DNA of 64,000 bases from [Clostridium] aminophilum (GTDB taxonomy: Bacteria; Bacillota; Clostridia; Lachnospirales; Lachnospiraceae). Positions 42,603-50,856 of this stretch are shown piece after piece. A program made the position numbers and the translations under genes. The stretch covers positions 85,792 to 149,791 of the forward strand of contig NZ_FOIL01000003.1 in assembly GCF_900101295.1 (NCBI RefSeq), given 5' to 3'. Below the pieces are notes generated by a model. It saw only the letters and a list, made by a program, of their open reading frames with translations. It did not search any database and had not been told where the DNA came from. Every line of letters begins with the position of its first letter. The first letter of the stretch is position 1.

Positions 42603-42731
42603 GATTGGCGGCTCAGACAGACGGAGAAAGAAGTGTCTGGGTCTGGAGGACAAGTTTGAAAGTAAACTTTCAAACTTTGATTGACGGCTCAAATAGACAA
42701 GCAAGCTTGTCTGTCTGAGCCTGGAGGACAA
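42603..42731. repeat. Two direct repeats with nested palindromes
   Basis: Two copies of a GATTGxCGGCTCA...CTGGAGGACAA unit (42603-42653 and 42679-42731) flank a perfect 12-bp hairpin AAGTTTGAAAGT-AA-ACTTTCAAACTT (42652-42677). Copy 2 itself folds perfectly: GGCTCA and TGAGCC around AGACAAGC-AA-GCTTGTCT. The second GGAGGACAA supplies the ribosome site of the next gene. The array fills almost the whole gap between two surface-protein genes. Confidence 0.7.
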
Positions 42732-42736
42732 AAACT

Positions 42737-45040
42737 ATGAACAGGAATCGGACTATCGTGACAAGAACGCTGGCCGCAGGGATCGCTGCGCTGATGATCG
42801 CCGGGAATACGGTTCTTCCGACGTTTGCCGCAGAACCGCAGGTCCAGGTCGATGAGACGCTCTATGTCAATGCGGACTTTTACGGAAGAGCGACGTCGAC
42901 CAATGTGGTTAAAAGCGTTGGAATGAACGGTCTGACGACCTTTACCGATTACGGAAATTATACGGATGTCATCAATATGACCAACACGGCGGAGCCGGAG
43001 AAGGAGGACGGAAAACTCAGCTGGACCGTTCCGGAGGGCACGAGCCGTTTCTACTATGAGGGGAAAATGGACACCAATACGGTGGAACTTCCCTGGAATT
43101 TTGATATCAGTTACAAGCTGAACGGTGTGGACACCGCGGCGGAGAAGCTGAACGGTGCATCGGGCCTCGTCGAGATCCACATCAAGGCGACGCCGAACGA
43201 CCGGGCAAATGTCTATTACCGGAACAATATGCTTCTGACCGTTGCGGTTCCGGTGGATATGGATAAATGCTACAGCGTCGATGCACCGGGTTCCCAGAAC
43301 CAGAGCGTCGGCAGTTACACCGGCATCATGTTTATGGCGCTCCCCGGCGAAGAAGGTGATTTCACCGTCCGTCTCGGAACGGATAACTTTACCAACACCG
43401 GCATTATTATGGCCATGGTTCCCGGAACTCTGTCCGACCTCGGAAAAATCAAGGATCTGAATGAGGCGAAGAACACGTGGCGGGAAAACGGTAACCGTAT
43501 GTACGACAGCATGACAAAGCTGATTCAGTCCATGGAGGCGATGAAAGGCGATGTGGCGCTTTCCCGGGACGGCATCGGCAATCTTCAGGCTGCGCAGAAC
43601 AGCTTCAGCGGGAACCGCGTGCAGATTGAAAATCTCAGCACGGAGGCGGTGAACGGCCTTCGCACGCTGACCGATCAGACTGCAGCGATGATCCCCTATA
43701 TTCAAATCACCCAGCAGGCAGTCACGGACATCAATCAGGATGTGGACACCATGTATGTGACACTCAAGGGAATGCAGGGAGAACTTGACGATCTGGACGG
43801 TTCTCTCCGGTCTCTGAGAAGCGCACTCCGCACGGCCTCCGGTTCCGGCAGCGCGTCGGAGCGCGATAAAGCGAAGGAAAAAGCGCTGGAGATCAAGAAA
43901 AAACTCTCTGAGCTTCATGCGAGACAGCGTCAGAATCTGGATCAGGCAAGGGCGAATATCGGTGACAGTCTGACCAACATTGACAAGATCAACGACGCCG
44001 AGGCAAAACGTCAGGCGCAGATCGCAGCGCAGAATCCGAATCTGGCGGCGGCAGTCAAAAAGTCGCTGGAGGACAGCGTGAACCTCGCCGCGAAGAATAA
44101 ATATGCGGGAGAAGCTCTGACACGGATCGGTGATGCGGCAGACCAGATCACGGAGGCTTCCCCGGGCCAGCTCCCGCCGGCACTGAATGCCGCGGTGAAA
44201 TCCGAGGCGGAGCATCAGGCCGAAGTTCTCGGAAAACAGCTGGAGGAGTATGAGAAGATTCTCAGGAGAACGTCGGACAGCACCGCAAAGAACGGTTACT
44301 CGAACACCGCCAGCAGGATCTTCCAGGATGCCGAGGATGTGCTGGACGTGGCCGACGGTGTGGACGATTCTGTCATCCAGCTTCTGAATAACATGGATAA
44401 GCTGCTGTCGGATATGGACAGCATTGCGGATAAGAGCGCGGACAGCGTGACGGATCTCCGAGGGGTGATGGATGAGCTGAACGATCTCTGCGGCAATGTG
44501 GAGACGCTGATTGACACCATGGATTCCTATGTTCCGTCACTTCAGAACGGACTTTCGGATTCTGAGACTCTCATGAACGATCTGACAGATGAGATGAGCG
44601 CATCTTACAATCTCCTGAATCTGGTCAATGAGACGGCAAAATCCGCCGGACCGAATCTGGATGCAGGAGCACAGAAGGAACTGAAGGCGCTTCGCGGCAC
44701 CCTCACGCAGACGCTGAATGTCATCGATCACCTGAAAGGTGTGCGGGAGGCGGCCGACCTCATGAAGCAGACGGTGGACCAGGAGCTGGACAAGCTGGAA
44801 GATGAGAATAATTTCCTGAACATCGATCCGGATGCGGAGAAGGTATCCTTCACCTCCGAGCAGAATCCGGCGCCTCACAGTCTGCAGATCATCCTGAGAA
44901 CGGACGAGATTGATGACACAACGGTCCCGACCGATATCACCGACAACGATGCGGACGTGGACAAGGGCAATGCCTGGACCCGTATCGTCAACATTTTCAT
45001 AAAGATCTTTGAGGCGATCCGCGATTTCTTTTCAAAGTAA
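42737..45040 (+). CDS. Large extracellular coiled-coil protein (YhgE/Pip-like), partner of the MMPL exporter
   Basis: 767 residues. Signal peptide (RTLAAGIAALMIAGNTVLPTFA), then a beta-rich extracellular domain (about 30-240; VDETLYVNADFYGRATSTNVVKS region, SWTVPEGTSRFYYEGK). A long helical coiled-coil follows (about 240-720) with repeated L-x-x-G heptads, AAAR- and KKKL-rich helices. The C-terminal helix (WTRIVNIFIKIFEAIRDFFSK) is amphipathic and may contact the membrane. YhgE/Pip-type proteins are commonly encoded next to MMPL exporters in Firmicutes and are thought to bridge membrane and wall; a function here is inferred only from that context. A repeat array lies just upstream. Confidence 0.75.
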   Translation: MNRNRTIVTRTLAAGIAALMIAGNTVLPTFAAEPQVQVDETLYVNADFYGRATSTNVVKSVGMNGLTTFTDYGNYTDVINMTNTAEPEKEDGKLSWTVPEGTSRFYYEGKMDTNTVELPWNFDISYKLNGVDTAAEKLNGASGLVEIHIKATPNDRANVYYRNNMLLTVAVPVDMDKCYSVDAPGSQNQSVGSYTGIMFMALPGEEGDFTVRLGTDNFTNTGIIMAMVPGTLSDLGKIKDLNEAKNTWRENGNRMYDSMTKLIQSMEAMKGDVALSRDGIGNLQAAQNSFSGNRVQIENLSTEAVNGLRTLTDQTAAMIPYIQITQQAVTDINQDVDTMYVTLKGMQGELDDLDGSLRSLRSALRTASGSGSASERDKAKEKALEIKKKLSELHARQRQNLDQARANIGDSLTNIDKINDAEAKRQAQIAAQNPNLAAAVKKSLEDSVNLAAKNKYAGEALTRIGDAADQITEASPGQLPPALNAAVKSEAEHQAEVLGKQLEEYEKILRRTSDSTAKNGYSNTASRIFQDAEDVLDVADGVDDSVIQLLNNMDKLLSDMDSIADKSADSVTDLRGVMDELNDLCGNVETLIDTMDSYVPSLQNGLSDSETLMNDLTDEMSASYNLLNLVNETAKSAGPNLDAGAQKELKALRGTLTQTLNVIDHLKGVREAADLMKQTVDQELDKLEDENNFLNIDPDAEKVSFTSEQNPAPHSLQIILRTDEIDDTTVPTDITDNDADVDKGNAWTRIVNIFIKIFEAIRDFFSK

Positions 45041-45088
45041 CGGAAAAAGCCCCGGATCATTACAGTATTTTGCGGAAGAGAGTGCTTC

Positions 45089-47287
45089 ATGAGTATTTTA
45101 GAAAAACTGCATCTGAAAAAGCATGATGCGGCGGGGGAAGGAACAGACGGCGGGGAGGCGCCGAAGAAAAACGCACTGGCGTATTTCATCGTCGACCACA
45201 ACCACGTCATCTCCAGAATTGTGGCCGTCTTTGTGATCTTCTTTCTGATCTGCATTCCGTTTGTCGGCATCAACTATGATCTGACGTCGTACCTTCCGGA
45301 ATCCAGCGAGTCCAAGCAGGCGATCGACAAGATGGAGGCAACGTTTGGATATCCCGGCACCGCGCGCATCATGATTAAAGATGTCACTCTGTATGAGGCA
45401 AAACAGTACAAGAGCCTCATGGAGAAGGTGGATGGTGTCGATCAGATCGTGTGGTGCGACATAACCACACCGGTCTACTCATCACCGGACTTCATCGACT
45501 ACACCAAGATCGATGAATACTATAAGGACGGAAACGCGGTGATGGATCTCACCTTTAAAAAGGGTGACAATGACGAATCCACCAAGCAGGCGATCAACCG
45601 TCTGACGGAGATTCTGGGAGACCGCGGTTATGTGACCGGTCCGTCACCCACACAGAAACTGATATCGGAAAATGTCCAGCAGCAGATGAAATTCATTCTT
45701 CTGTTTGCGGGAGCCGTCATTTTCCTGATTCTTCTGTTCACCACCACTTCCTGGTTTCAGCCGTTCCTGTTTCTCACGGTCATGCTGTGTGCGATCATCC
45801 TGAACAAGGGAAGCAACATTATTCTGGGAGAGATCTCCTTTGTCACCAACAACATCCAGGATGTCATGCAGCTGGCGACCTCCATGGACTATTCGGTATT
45901 TCTGCTGAATGCCTACGAGCGGGAGCGCGCAAAAGGCCTGGACAATGAGACTGCCCTCAAGATCGGTCTCGGCAACACGATCAACACGGTTCTCGCCAGC
46001 TCGATGACCACCTTTTTTGGCTTTCTCGCGCTGGTTACCATGAAGTTCCACATGGGATTCGATCTCGGTATCGTCCTCGCGAAGAGTATCATCTGTTCGC
46101 TGCTGATGGTCATCTTCCTGATGCCTGCCCTTCTTCTGAAGTGGAATGACCGTCTGGACCGGACGGAGCACAGGCCGTTTCTGCCGGATTTCCATAAGTT
46201 TTCGATCCGCGTGAACCGGTTTAGCCCGTATATTCTTGCGGCGCTCCTGATCTTCGCGCTTCCGGCGTATTTTGCCCAGAGCATGAACGACTTCCGGTTC
46301 GGCGTATCTGCGCTGGCCTCCGGAAAACGGACGGCGATCTATCAGGAAACCAGGGAGATTGAGGAGAAGTTCGGAAAATCGAACCTGTTCGTCTGCATTT
46401 TTCCGAACGATTCACCCGCCGCGGAGAAGGCCATCATCGATGAGATTGAGGCGATGCCGGACTGCAAAAAGGTCATGGGCATGGCGTCCTATCTTCCGGA
46501 CGGTGTGCCGGAGCAGATTCTGCCGGTCAGAATCACGGAGCTGTTCCACAAGGACGGATGGACGAGAATTCTGGTCTATCTGAAGACGAAGGAAGAGAGC
46601 GAGCTGGCGTTTAAGGACAGCAGTGAGGTGCAGGCGGTCATACGGAAATATTATCCGGAGGAGGGCTTTGTCGCCGGCATGACGCCGACCAACATTGACC
46701 TGAAGCAGATTCTGTCGGAGGATTATACCAATGCAAACAATCTGGCGATCTTCTGCATTTTCATGGTTGTGGCCATTACCTATAAGTCGCTGGTGATCCC
46801 GATTGTGACGATGATTCCGATCATGATCGCAATCTATATGAATATGTCCTTCCCGTATATTGCGGGGGAGGAAATGATCTATATCGCATACGCCGTCGTC
46901 AGTTGTATTCAGCTCGGATCCTGTATTGACTATGCGATCTCGTCCATGGAAAACTATGAGCTGATCCGTAAGACGGAGCCGGACAAGAAGATAGCGGCGC
47001 AGAAAATGACGCAGATGAGTTTCCCGTCCATTCTGACGTCGGGCATGATTCTTTCCCTATGCGGTTACTCCATCAATCAGCTGTCCTCCATCCCGGTCAT
47101 CAGCGAAGTAGGCCATCTGGTCGGAAGAGGGGCGTTTTTTGCGGTGATTGCGGTTACCTGTGCGATGCCGGTTCTTCTGAAACTCTTTGATATGTTCCTC
47201 ACCACGGACGCGGTGACAAGGCACCGGATTCTGAAAGAAAAGGTGGTGCGTTTCGGCGAGCGGTTCCGTGGAAAAAAACAGGGGTAA
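45089..47287 (+). CDS. MMPL/RND-family membrane exporter
   Basis: 732-residue RND-type transporter with duplicated halves. There is one helix near the N-terminus (about 38-58), a soluble loop (about 60-190) and five clustered helices (about 195-360, FILLFAGAVIFLILLFTTT, with MDYSVFLLNAYERERA). A second soluble loop (about 390-555) and five more helices (AIFCIFMVVAITYKSLVIP, then SCIDYAISSMENYELIRKTEP) follow. The Asp-Tyr pairs DYSVF and DYAIS are the proton-relay positions of MMPL proteins. It follows the coiled-coil gene by 48 bases. Cargo is unknown (lipid, peptide or drug). Confidence 0.9.
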   Translation: MSILEKLHLKKHDAAGEGTDGGEAPKKNALAYFIVDHNHVISRIVAVFVIFFLICIPFVGINYDLTSYLPESSESKQAIDKMEATFGYPGTARIMIKDVTLYEAKQYKSLMEKVDGVDQIVWCDITTPVYSSPDFIDYTKIDEYYKDGNAVMDLTFKKGDNDESTKQAINRLTEILGDRGYVTGPSPTQKLISENVQQQMKFILLFAGAVIFLILLFTTTSWFQPFLFLTVMLCAIILNKGSNIILGEISFVTNNIQDVMQLATSMDYSVFLLNAYERERAKGLDNETALKIGLGNTINTVLASSMTTFFGFLALVTMKFHMGFDLGIVLAKSIICSLLMVIFLMPALLLKWNDRLDRTEHRPFLPDFHKFSIRVNRFSPYILAALLIFALPAYFAQSMNDFRFGVSALASGKRTAIYQETREIEEKFGKSNLFVCIFPNDSPAAEKAIIDEIEAMPDCKKVMGMASYLPDGVPEQILPVRITELFHKDGWTRILVYLKTKEESELAFKDSSEVQAVIRKYYPEEGFVAGMTPTNIDLKQILSEDYTNANNLAIFCIFMVVAITYKSLVIPIVTMIPIMIAIYMNMSFPYIAGEEMIYIAYAVVSCIQLGSCIDYAISSMENYELIRKTEPDKKIAAQKMTQMSFPSILTSGMILSLCGYSINQLSSIPVISEVGHLVGRGAFFAVIAVTCAMPVLLKLFDMFLTTDAVTRHRILKEKVVRFGERFRGKKQG

Positions 47288-47320
47288 GAGAAAAGGAATC
47301 CGGATAAAATGAAAATATAT

Positions 47321-47365
47321 CAGAATCGGCAGATTTCGGAGGCAATCCGGGGTCTGCCGATTCTG
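47321..47365 (+). terminator. Long hairpin after the MMPL gene
   Basis: CAGAATCGGCAGA (47321-47333) and TCTGCCGATTCTG (47353-47365) form a perfect 13-bp stem around a 19-base loop, 33 bases after the stop. No T-run follows. It is a probable transcript 3' end or stabiliser. A TATAAT at about 47408 further on may be a promoter for folC. Confidence 0.5.
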
Positions 47366-47538
47366 CGCCTGTAAAAATACCGGTACCCATCTTTGCGCAA
47401 ATCATATATAATAGGCTCTGTGTGCGGACAAATCCACCTGGTCCGATCGCAACGGACTCAGCCTGCATTTCCCCGAGAAGGCACAGCCGCCGGGAAAATA
47501 TGCGCTGTCAGATGGATTTCCATGGTCTGCACCGGGCC

Positions 47539-47724
47539 CGAAAAGACCAGCCGCAGCACGCTATTTCACTAAGTGGCAAAGCCGCTAAGTGAAATATGTG
47601 TCGCTGAGTGCTCCACCAATGATGTGAAACACGCTCCGCGGGTATCGGGCGTTTAACGGCAGACGCAGGGCTCCCCTCAGGACCGAGGGGATGGGGAGCC
47701 GAAGTCCGCTTGCGGACTTTGTTC
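47539..47724 (+). repeat. Composite palindromic repeat, copy 1
   Basis: The 3' part (47668-47724) is the reverse complement of 63613-63670 except one base change and one C indel over 57-58 bases. It contains two adjacent hairpins: GGCTCCCC...GGGGAGCC and AAGTCCGC-TT-GCGGACTT. The 5' end CGAAAAGACC (47539-47548) also recurs, inverted, at 63737-63746. The middle differs and here holds the hairpin TATTTCACT...AGTGAAATA (47562-47596). It ends just before the folC ribosome site. Confidence 0.8.
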
Positions 47725-47737
47725 GGGGAGGCAGATT

Positions 47738-49057
47738 ATGTTCGATTATCATCAGGTAACTATGGCAGAAGCAGAGGAACATATCAATTCCATTCCGCGT
47801 TTTACAAAAGAAAAACACAGCATGGAAGAACTGCGGGGCATGCTTTTGATGCTCCACGCAGAGCCGGAGGGTGAAAAAGTCATCCATGTGGCCGGAACCA
47901 ACGGAAAGGGATCGGTCTGCGCGTTTTTGGGCTCGATCTATCGGGAAGCGGGCCTTGGCACAGCGGTGTTTACATCACCGCATCTGGTAAAGATCAACGA
48001 GCGCTTTTCCTTTAACGGAAAAATGGTCTCGGATGACGTGTTTCTCCGCGCTTATGCGGAGGTGTTTGCGGCGGAGGAGCCGATCCGTCAGAGATACCGC
48101 ACGATTCCGAGTTATTTTGAATATCTGTTTTTGATGTTTTGTGTGATGTGCCGGGAGATCCCGACCGACCGCATCATTCTGGAGACAGGTCTCGGCGGAA
48201 GACTGGACGCGACGAACTGTCTCGAAAAGCCGCATTTGACCGCCATCACGTCCATCAGTCTGGATCACATGCAGTTTCTCGGTGATACGGTGGCAAAAAT
48301 TGCGGGAGAGAAAGCCGGCATTATCTGCGACGGAGTTCCGGTGGTCTATGACGACACGGATCCGGAAGCGTCCGCGGTGATGGCGAAGACAGCCAGAGAG
48401 CGTCATGCAGATGCATATCCGGTGGGAACCGGATCCTTCCGGGATCTACACTTCGAAGAGGGAATGCTCCGGATTACGGCAAAACTCATCGACGGCGGCG
48501 GGCAGAATCTGAAGGTGCCGTTTGCGGCGCCCTATCAGGCAGTGAATGCCATGATCGCGATGAGAATTGCGGAGCTGGACGGAATCCGTCCGGAGACGGC
48601 TGCGGCGGGAATCGCCGGAATGAAGTGGCCGGCCAGAATGGAGCGCATTGCCCCGGAGATTTATCTGGACGGCGGTCACAATGAAGGCGGAATCCGCGCA
48701 TTTGCCGGTGCGGCAAAAGAGATTGCCCGGTCCAGACCGGACGGTACGGAGAACGGGAACGGAGCGGTTCGGGTTCTCTTTGCGGTTGCATCCGACAAGG
48801 AATACGGGAAGATGCTCGGAATCATCCGTGACCGGCTTCATCCGGACAAGGTTTATCTGACCGTGATGCAGTCGATGCGCACACTCTCGGAAGAGGAGCT
48901 GCGAAAGGCTGCGGAGGACACGCTCTCTTCGTACGAAGTCTTTCCGTCGGTTCCGGAGGCGCTCCGGCACGCAGCCGGTGAGAAGAAACCGGGAGATCTG
49001 CTCTTCATCTGCGGATCCCTGTATCTGGCGGGAGAAATTAAAGGAATTTTGAAATAA
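47738..49057 (+). CDS. folC: Folylpolyglutamate synthase / dihydrofolate synthase
   Basis: Adds glutamate to folates and usually also makes dihydrofolate; Mur-ligase fold. 439 residues. The ATP loop is VAGTNGKGSVCAFLGSIY (about 46), followed by FTSPHLVKINERF (about 75), ILETGLGGRLDATN (about 147), TSISLDHMQFLGDT (about 170), the carbamylated-Lys region AGEKAGII and LDGGHNEGG (about 308). The ATG follows GGGGAGG right after the composite palindromic repeat. The downstream 53-residue ORF and TPR gene follow closely and may be co-transcribed. Confidence 0.93.
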   Translation: MFDYHQVTMAEAEEHINSIPRFTKEKHSMEELRGMLLMLHAEPEGEKVIHVAGTNGKGSVCAFLGSIYREAGLGTAVFTSPHLVKINERFSFNGKMVSDDVFLRAYAEVFAAEEPIRQRYRTIPSYFEYLFLMFCVMCREIPTDRIILETGLGGRLDATNCLEKPHLTAITSISLDHMQFLGDTVAKIAGEKAGIICDGVPVVYDDTDPEASAVMAKTARERHADAYPVGTGSFRDLHFEEGMLRITAKLIDGGGQNLKVPFAAPYQAVNAMIAMRIAELDGIRPETAAAGIAGMKWPARMERIAPEIYLDGGHNEGGIRAFAGAAKEIARSRPDGTENGNGAVRVLFAVASDKEYGKMLGIIRDRLHPDKVYLTVMQSMRTLSEEELRKAAEDTLSSYEVFPSVPEALRHAAGEKKPGDLLFICGSLYLAGEIKGILK

Positions 49058-49068
49058 GAGGTAAATCT

Positions 49069-49230
49069 ATGGCAGGAAACAGAGACGAAAAACTCATCGA
49101 TTTTGAAGAGGAGCTGAGCAGCTTTCAGCCAAGTCTGGATGTCAGCGGTGTCGGTGACGCCATCGTAAAGCAGGATCTGACCGACATGACGGATATTCTG
49201 ATGGAACTGATGAAACAGGCGAAGGATTGA
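49069..49230 (+). CDS. Small conserved-looking acidic protein of 53 residues
   Basis: A short reading frame between folC and the TPR gene: MAGNRDEKLIDFEEELSSFQ, then PSLDVSGVGDAIVKQDLTDM and TDILMELMKQAKD. AGAGG lies at 49057-49061 before the ATG, and the stop is 9 bases before the next ATG. It is acidic and probably helical with no membrane segment. The spacing, ribosome site and tight fit between neighbours support a real gene. I do not recognise the family; a small partner of the TPR protein is a guess from position. Confidence 0.7.
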   Translation: MAGNRDEKLIDFEEELSSFQPSLDVSGVGDAIVKQDLTDMTDILMELMKQAKD

Positions 49231-49239
49231 GAGGGCAGC

Positions 49240-50661
49240 ATGATCCATTCAAAACAAATCCGGGCTGCGGCAAACAGCCTGTACAATGAGGGACTTCGCC
49301 GTGCCAAACGCCGCGATCTGACGGGAGCGGCATACTGCCTGAAGCATTGTCTTAATATCTGCAAAAACCACTCCGACGCCCGGGATCTTCTGGGGCTGAT
49401 CTATTATGAGATGGGGGAGATTTCGGAGGCTCTGGTCCAGTGGGTCATCGCAGCGAATCTGGATGCGAAGGACACCCGCGCGGCGTCGTATATTGAGACG
49501 ATTCAGGAGCATCAGAGAGAACTGGAAGAGGCGGGAGAACAGATTCGGGCATACAATTCCGCACTCATGCAGGCCCAGTCCGGCAACGCCGACCTGGCGA
49601 TTCTTCAGCTTTCCGGCGTTGTGGAGAACTATCCCCGATTCGTGAAGGCACAGCTTCTCCTGGCCCTTCTCTGTATTGAGACGGGCAGTTACGTGAAAGC
49701 GGGAAGACCGCTGCTGAAGGTTCTGAAAATCGATCGGGAGAACCCGAAAGCCAACCGCTACATGGCGATCGTAAAATCCAGGACGGGAAAGGCGGAGCTG
49801 GAGCACAAGCGGTTCCGCAGCACGCTTTCCCACCGGAGAATGACGGACGACGACGTCATTATCCCGACCAGCTACAAGGAAAATACGGGCTGGCAGTCGA
49901 TTCTGAACATCGGTGCCGGACTTCTTCTCGGAGCGGCGGCCGTGTTTTTCCTGATTATGCCGGCGAGAACCCGGTATCTGAACAACCACCACGCCCAGGA
50001 GATTTTCGGTTTCAACGAGCAGCTGAATCAGAAAAATGAGGAGATTGCGAGCCTGAAGACCAGTCTCTCTGAGGCGGAGACCGCGAAAAAAAGCAGCGAC
50101 GATCAGCTCAATGATCTGATGAACAACAGCGACAGCGTACTGGCGCAGTATTCGACCATGATTCAGATTGAGAATTTTCTCCGTCAGGGCAATATGTCCG
50201 CGGCGGCGGCCCTCTATCCGAAATTCCGGCCGGACGCTTTTACCGATGAGACGGTGAAGGGCATCGGCACGGCACTGAAAAATGAGATCGAGACAAACGG
50301 CTATCAGACGCTGGAAGATACCGCGTATTCCGAGTGGGCGGCGGGACGTTTTGCAAGCGCGCTGGATCTTTATAACACCTGTCTTCAGATCCGTCCGGCG
50401 AACCCGAAGGTAATCCTTTACATGGCATCGATCAGCAAGGCGATGAACAACAAGGAGGACGCCATCAAGTATTATTCGCAGATCATTGCGAACTTCACGG
50501 ATTCCGAGCAGGCCTCCACCGCCAGAACTCAGCTTGCGGAACTCTCTCCGGAGGCGGCGCAGGCAGCGGCGAACCAGGCGGATGCCAACCGCAAGGCCGC
50601 AGCGGCAGAGGCACAGGCGGCTTCTGAATCCGCAGCGCAGCCGGCGGAAGGCAATGAATAA
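49240..50661 (+). CDS. TPR-repeat protein with one transmembrane helix
   Basis: 473 residues. Cytoplasmic N-terminal TPR repeats (about 1-185; SLYNEGLRRAKRRDLTGAAYCL, YYEMGEISEALVQWVIAANL, LLLALLCIETGSYVKAGRPLL), one membrane helix (about 222-242, ILNIGAGLLLGAAAVFFLI), a coiled-coil (about 252-295) and C-terminal external TPR repeats (about 345-430). A final Ala/Glu/Gln-rich tail is low-complexity. TPRs act as protein-interaction scaffolds; the partner is unknown. The ATG has GAGAGG upstream. Its operon partners appear to be folC and the 53-residue ORF. This layout resembles membrane-anchored assembly scaffolds. Confidence 0.82.
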   Translation: MIHSKQIRAAANSLYNEGLRRAKRRDLTGAAYCLKHCLNICKNHSDARDLLGLIYYEMGEISEALVQWVIAANLDAKDTRAASYIETIQEHQRELEEAGEQIRAYNSALMQAQSGNADLAILQLSGVVENYPRFVKAQLLLALLCIETGSYVKAGRPLLKVLKIDRENPKANRYMAIVKSRTGKAELEHKRFRSTLSHRRMTDDDVIIPTSYKENTGWQSILNIGAGLLLGAAAVFFLIMPARTRYLNNHHAQEIFGFNEQLNQKNEEIASLKTSLSEAETAKKSSDDQLNDLMNNSDSVLAQYSTMIQIENFLRQGNMSAAAALYPKFRPDAFTDETVKGIGTALKNEIETNGYQTLEDTAYSEWAAGRFASALDLYNTCLQIRPANPKVILYMASISKAMNNKEDAIKYYSQIIANFTDSEQASTARTQLAELSPEAAQAAANQADANRKAAAAEAQAASESAAQPAEGNE

Positions 50662-50691
50662 GACGACGGAAAAACCAGGAGATAAGTATAA

Positions 50692-50741
50692 AAAAGAAGG
50701 ATTCCGGGATTTTGAGATCCCGGGATCCTTCTTTTGGTTTT
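50692..50741. terminator. Strong bidirectional-looking terminator after the TPR gene
   Basis: AAAAGAAGGAT.CCGGGAT (from 50692) pairs with ATCCCGG.ATCCTTCTTTT (to about 50735) around TTTGAG, with a single-base mismatch or bulge. It is followed by GGTTTTG. The A-run before the stem gives U residues for the reverse strand. Confidence 0.85.
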
Positions 50742-50752
50742 GTGCGGTGAAA

Positions 50753-50787
50753 TCTCCAAAGCCCGTGCCTGTCCATGACTTTGGAGA
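50753..50787. terminator. Hairpin after the PBP1A gene (minus strand)
   Basis: TCTCCAAAG (50753-50761) and CTTTGGAGA (50779-50787) form a perfect 9-bp stem downstream of the minus-strand PBP gene. On that strand it is followed by TTTCACC, so weak termination is possible. It may pair with the preceding terminator in function. Confidence 0.4.
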
Positions 50788-50856
50788 CTTATGAGAGAAC
50801 GATGGATACCCTCAAAGTCTGTTTCGCCGCGATGTAATAAATGAGAGTGCATTCGC

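Noticed and set aside
42689..44215. 508-residue minus-strand frame over the coiled-coil gene
   Set aside because: The plus-strand product has a signal peptide and coherent domains; the minus frame has neither.
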